Shown here: positions 5,097-6,672 of the stretch, piece by piece | How the letters are laid out: every line of letters starts with the position of its first letter | Numbering within the stretch: position 1 is the stretch's first letter | Source of the DNA: DATKMG01 sp035541995 | GTDB lineage: Bacteria; Acidobacteriota; Terriglobia; Versatilivoradales; Versatilivoraceae | DNA: 6,672 bases | Assembly: GCA_035541995.1 (NCBI GenBank) | Contig: DATKMG010000801.1 | Coordinates: 1-6,672 of the forward strand | Direction: 5' to 3' | The notes under the pieces: generated by a model | Databases searched by the model: none | What the model was told of the DNA's origin: nothing | The model's input: the letters and a program-made list of their open reading frames with translations, nothing else | Made by a program: the position numbers and the translations under genes

Positions 5097-6236
5097 TCAG
5101 GGTACCATAATGTCGACGGGAGCCGACTCCCTAGGTTCAACCGTAGTCAAAAGAGCTACTACTTCGTATGTTCCCCGCCTGATCTCGTTTCTCTCGTTGT
5201 CCTTATAATCCCAATTTTCTTCAAACTTCCATTCATCTTGGGGGAGCAGTGCAACATTGCGAAGGACACGCGAGAAAAAATTGCCCTTTGACCATCGCCA
5301 GATCTCAAAGCCCGTGTCTTTTTCTCGGACGATCAAGTCGAAGGTTTGGCTTGTATTGAAGCGGAAGCTCAAGTAACCTTCGGTAGGGTTCTTGACTGTG
5401 AAAACGAGCTTGACCCCATTGTCAGTCTTTTGAGCATCCAGGGTGAGGTTGGGGTCGACTCGAACTAACCCAGTCCCGAACTTGGATTGTTTCCCTCCGC
5501 CTTTTCCTTCAGCTATGGGTTCCCCGAATTTCCGCCGATTCACTTCCGCTGACTTCAGTTCATAGGTTTCCGTTCCCCATGGAAAGGTCGACTCGACGGC
5601 CACAACACCCACGCCCCGGTCAAATACCATCTCCATCCCGGCATTCTGGCAGCGCACACAAGCCATATAACTCAGCCTGTTTTCTACAGGGTTGCTCCGT
5701 TCGTCGACTGATGACGCGAATCGGGCGTCAGCTTGCTCGCCCACAGGGAACAAGGACTTTTCCCCATCGGGGGTGAGTTTCAGGAAGCTACGGCTAGGGG
5801 CATCGTACCGTACTGGGATGTTATTAGCGTTTTCCAGACCGGGAACGAATGGAAGTTGATTGAATACATAGTAAGTCTTCCACTTTATGATGGGAGTCCG
5901 GATTATCTCCACCTTGACAGTATCAGTCTTCTTAAATCTGCTCTCGGTTTTGTTATAGATCCAGCGGTTCCCCAAAGTTAGGGGGAAGTAGTCCACTCCC
6001 AGGGCCAGACTGCTGTCAGCCGGTTGGCTTTCCTGGGGAGGATTTGCATCCGAAACCTGGAAGAGTTGTGAGGTTGAAAAGGGATCAGGCATCGACCTGG
6101 CAGGTGGGTCAGAAAATAAACAGATTGCGGCCCCAATAAAAAGTACCCAGGTCGAGAGGAAAAACCAAGAGCCCACTGCTTGCCTGGAGCCTCGACGGTC
6201 CGGCTCACCGGCTTTTGAGTGCCGCCTCATATGCAT
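5097..6236 (-). CDS. Secreted or membrane-anchored protein with C-terminal BsuPI domain
   Basis: A 379-residue envelope protein. An Arg-rich N-terminus precedes a hydrophobic segment (about 22-42), a signal peptide or uncleaved anchor, then a Pro/Ser/Gln-rich linker (43-78). Residues 80-235 form a beta-rich domain starting YFPLTLGNRWIYNKTES, with a CVRC cysteine pair (193-196) and the strand motif MVFDRGVGVVAVES (203-216). After a Gly/Lys-rich hinge (243-250), residues about 260-366 match the BsuPI fold: LVFTVKNPTEG (277-287), FDLIVREKDTGFEIWRWSKG (299-318), FF, then GTYEVVALL (355-363). BsuPI is named for a Bacillus intracellular proteinase inhibitor, but in exported proteins its role is mostly unknown. 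ATG 6236 is only three bases after AGGA; ATG 6230 (M3) has it nine bases upstream and is probably the true start. It begins 5 bases after the ComF stop and precedes the methyltransferase, so co-expression is likely. Confidence 0.85.
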   Translation of the reverse strand: MHMRRHSKAGEPDRRGSRQAVGSWFFLSTWVLFIGAAICLFSDPPARSMPDPFSTSQLFQVSDANPPQESQPADSSLALGVDYFPLTLGNRWIYNKTESRFKKTDTVKVEIIRTPIIKWKTYYVFNQLPFVPGLENANNIPVRYDAPSRSFLKLTPDGEKSLFPVGEQADARFASSVDERSNPVENRLSYMACVRCQNAGMEMVFDRGVGVVAVESTFPWGTETYELKSAEVNRRKFGEPIAEGKGGGKQSKFGTGLVRVDPNLTLDAQKTDNGVKLVFTVKNPTEGYLSFRFNTSQTFDLIVREKDTGFEIWRWSKGNFFSRVLRNVALLPQDEWKFEENWDYKDNERNEIRRGTYEVVALLTTVEPRESAPVDIMVP

Positions 6237-6241
6237 GCTTC

Positions 6242-6672
6242 CTACCCTTGAATTACGCGAGCCAATGTCAGCACATTTACCCGCCGGGCACCACTCACTC
6301 TTAACAGTCTAGCACATTCATTGACAGTAGCCCCTGTAGTAAAAACATCATCGACCAGCAGAACGGCTTTCTCAGCCACCTCGGTCTTATCCGGGAGCAA
6401 GAAGGCCCCGGCCAAGTTTAAACGCCGAGCCCGACGGGACAAACCCGCTTGCATTTGCGTGGCCCGGATGCGAGTCAGAAGCCGCGGGTGAAAGGGGATA
6501 TCTACCAGACGGGAGAAATATCTGGCCAGAAGCAGCGATTGATTAAATCCGCGTTCGCGTTCCCGGGAGCGGTGCAAAGGGACAGGTGCGACCATATCGG
6601 AAGAGAATTCCTGCAGGTGGAGGCAATAAACTGAGAACAGCAGACGGGCCAGAGGCTGGGCTAAGCTCGGGT
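6242..6672 (-). CDS. comF: ComF-family amidophosphoribosyltransferase-like protein, N-terminus cut by the window edge
   Basis: The last 142 residues of a ComF/GntX-type protein, related to type I phosphoribosyltransferases and needed for DNA uptake in competent bacteria; its biochemical activity is not settled. The frame is open to the right edge, so ATG 6595 is internal. Visible signatures are DMVAPVPLHRSRERERGFNQ, followed by LLAR (ComF proteins commonly have PVPL..R...RGFNQ..LLA), the segment TQMQAGLSRRARRLNLAGAF (the usual T..Q..L....R..N..GAF), and the PRPP-binding loop VLLVDDVFTTGAT with its adjacent acidic pair. It ends TLARVIQG, as family members do. Full-length ComF has about 240 residues with an N-terminal zinc-finger region, which would lie outside the window. 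It is the first visible gene of the leftward unit; the downstream start lies 5 bases beyond its stop, suggesting translational coupling. Confidence 0.92.
   Translation of the reverse strand, partial: PSLAQPLARLLFSVYCLHLQEFSSDMVAPVPLHRSRERERGFNQSLLLARYFSRLVDIPFHPRLLTRIRATQMQAGLSRRARRLNLAGAFLLPDKTEVAEKAVLLVDDVFTTGATVNECARLLRVSGARRVNVLTLARVIQG

Noticed and set aside
5579..5981. Plus-strand frames opposite the BsuPI-domain gene
   Set aside because: They lack motifs and ribosome sites and lie within a well-supported minus-strand gene.
1..6672. CRISPR array, transposon ends, phage, toxin-antitoxin or other defence genes
   Set aside because: No regularly spaced repeats, terminal inverted repeats with target duplications, or genes of these families were seen; all sizeable frames are accounted for by the genes listed.

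Overview
The window is a compact, all-coding bacterial chromosome segment holding eight genes or gene parts and no RNA genes, CRISPR arrays, transposases or phage genes. Gene content (an exported isoaspartyl methyltransferase, a secreted BsuPI-domain protein, a small PilZ protein, a small TPR protein and an IspA-type prenyl synthase) suggests a Gram-negative-type bacterium with medium GC content, possibly of Acidobacteriota or delta-proteobacterial type. That placement is an inference; nothing in the window fixes the taxon.

Left part, minus strand. Positions 1-1295 carry the N-terminal 431 codons of an apparently intact class I CPD photolyase whose C-terminus lies beyond the left edge. It is GC-richer (62-67% in two sampled 60-base lines) than the genes to its right (38-57% in the lines sampled). 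Next come a small PilZ-domain gene (1528-1896), a short open frame without a start codon that looks like the remnant of a thioredoxin/glutaredoxin-like gene (1979-2165), and a GNAT acetyltransferase (2180-2671) that starts at TTG behind a full AGGAGG ribosome binding site.

Middle part, plus strand. A short divergent promoter region (about 2684-2776) separates the GNAT gene from a farnesyl/geranylgeranyl diphosphate synthase (ispA-like, 2777-3688). It is followed by a small TPR protein with a basic tail (3847-4317).

Right part, minus strand, convergent with the TPR gene. A tight three-gene unit reads leftward: a ComF-family phosphoribosyltransferase-like protein (truncated at the right edge), a membrane-anchored or secreted protein with a C-terminal BsuPI domain, and an exported protein-L-isoaspartate O-methyltransferase. 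The gaps are 5 and 30 bases, so the three are probably co-transcribed. The pairing of an exported BsuPI-domain protein with an exported protein-repair methyltransferase is the most interesting functional hint in the window. It would fit protein quality control in the cell envelope, but no established system is recognised here.
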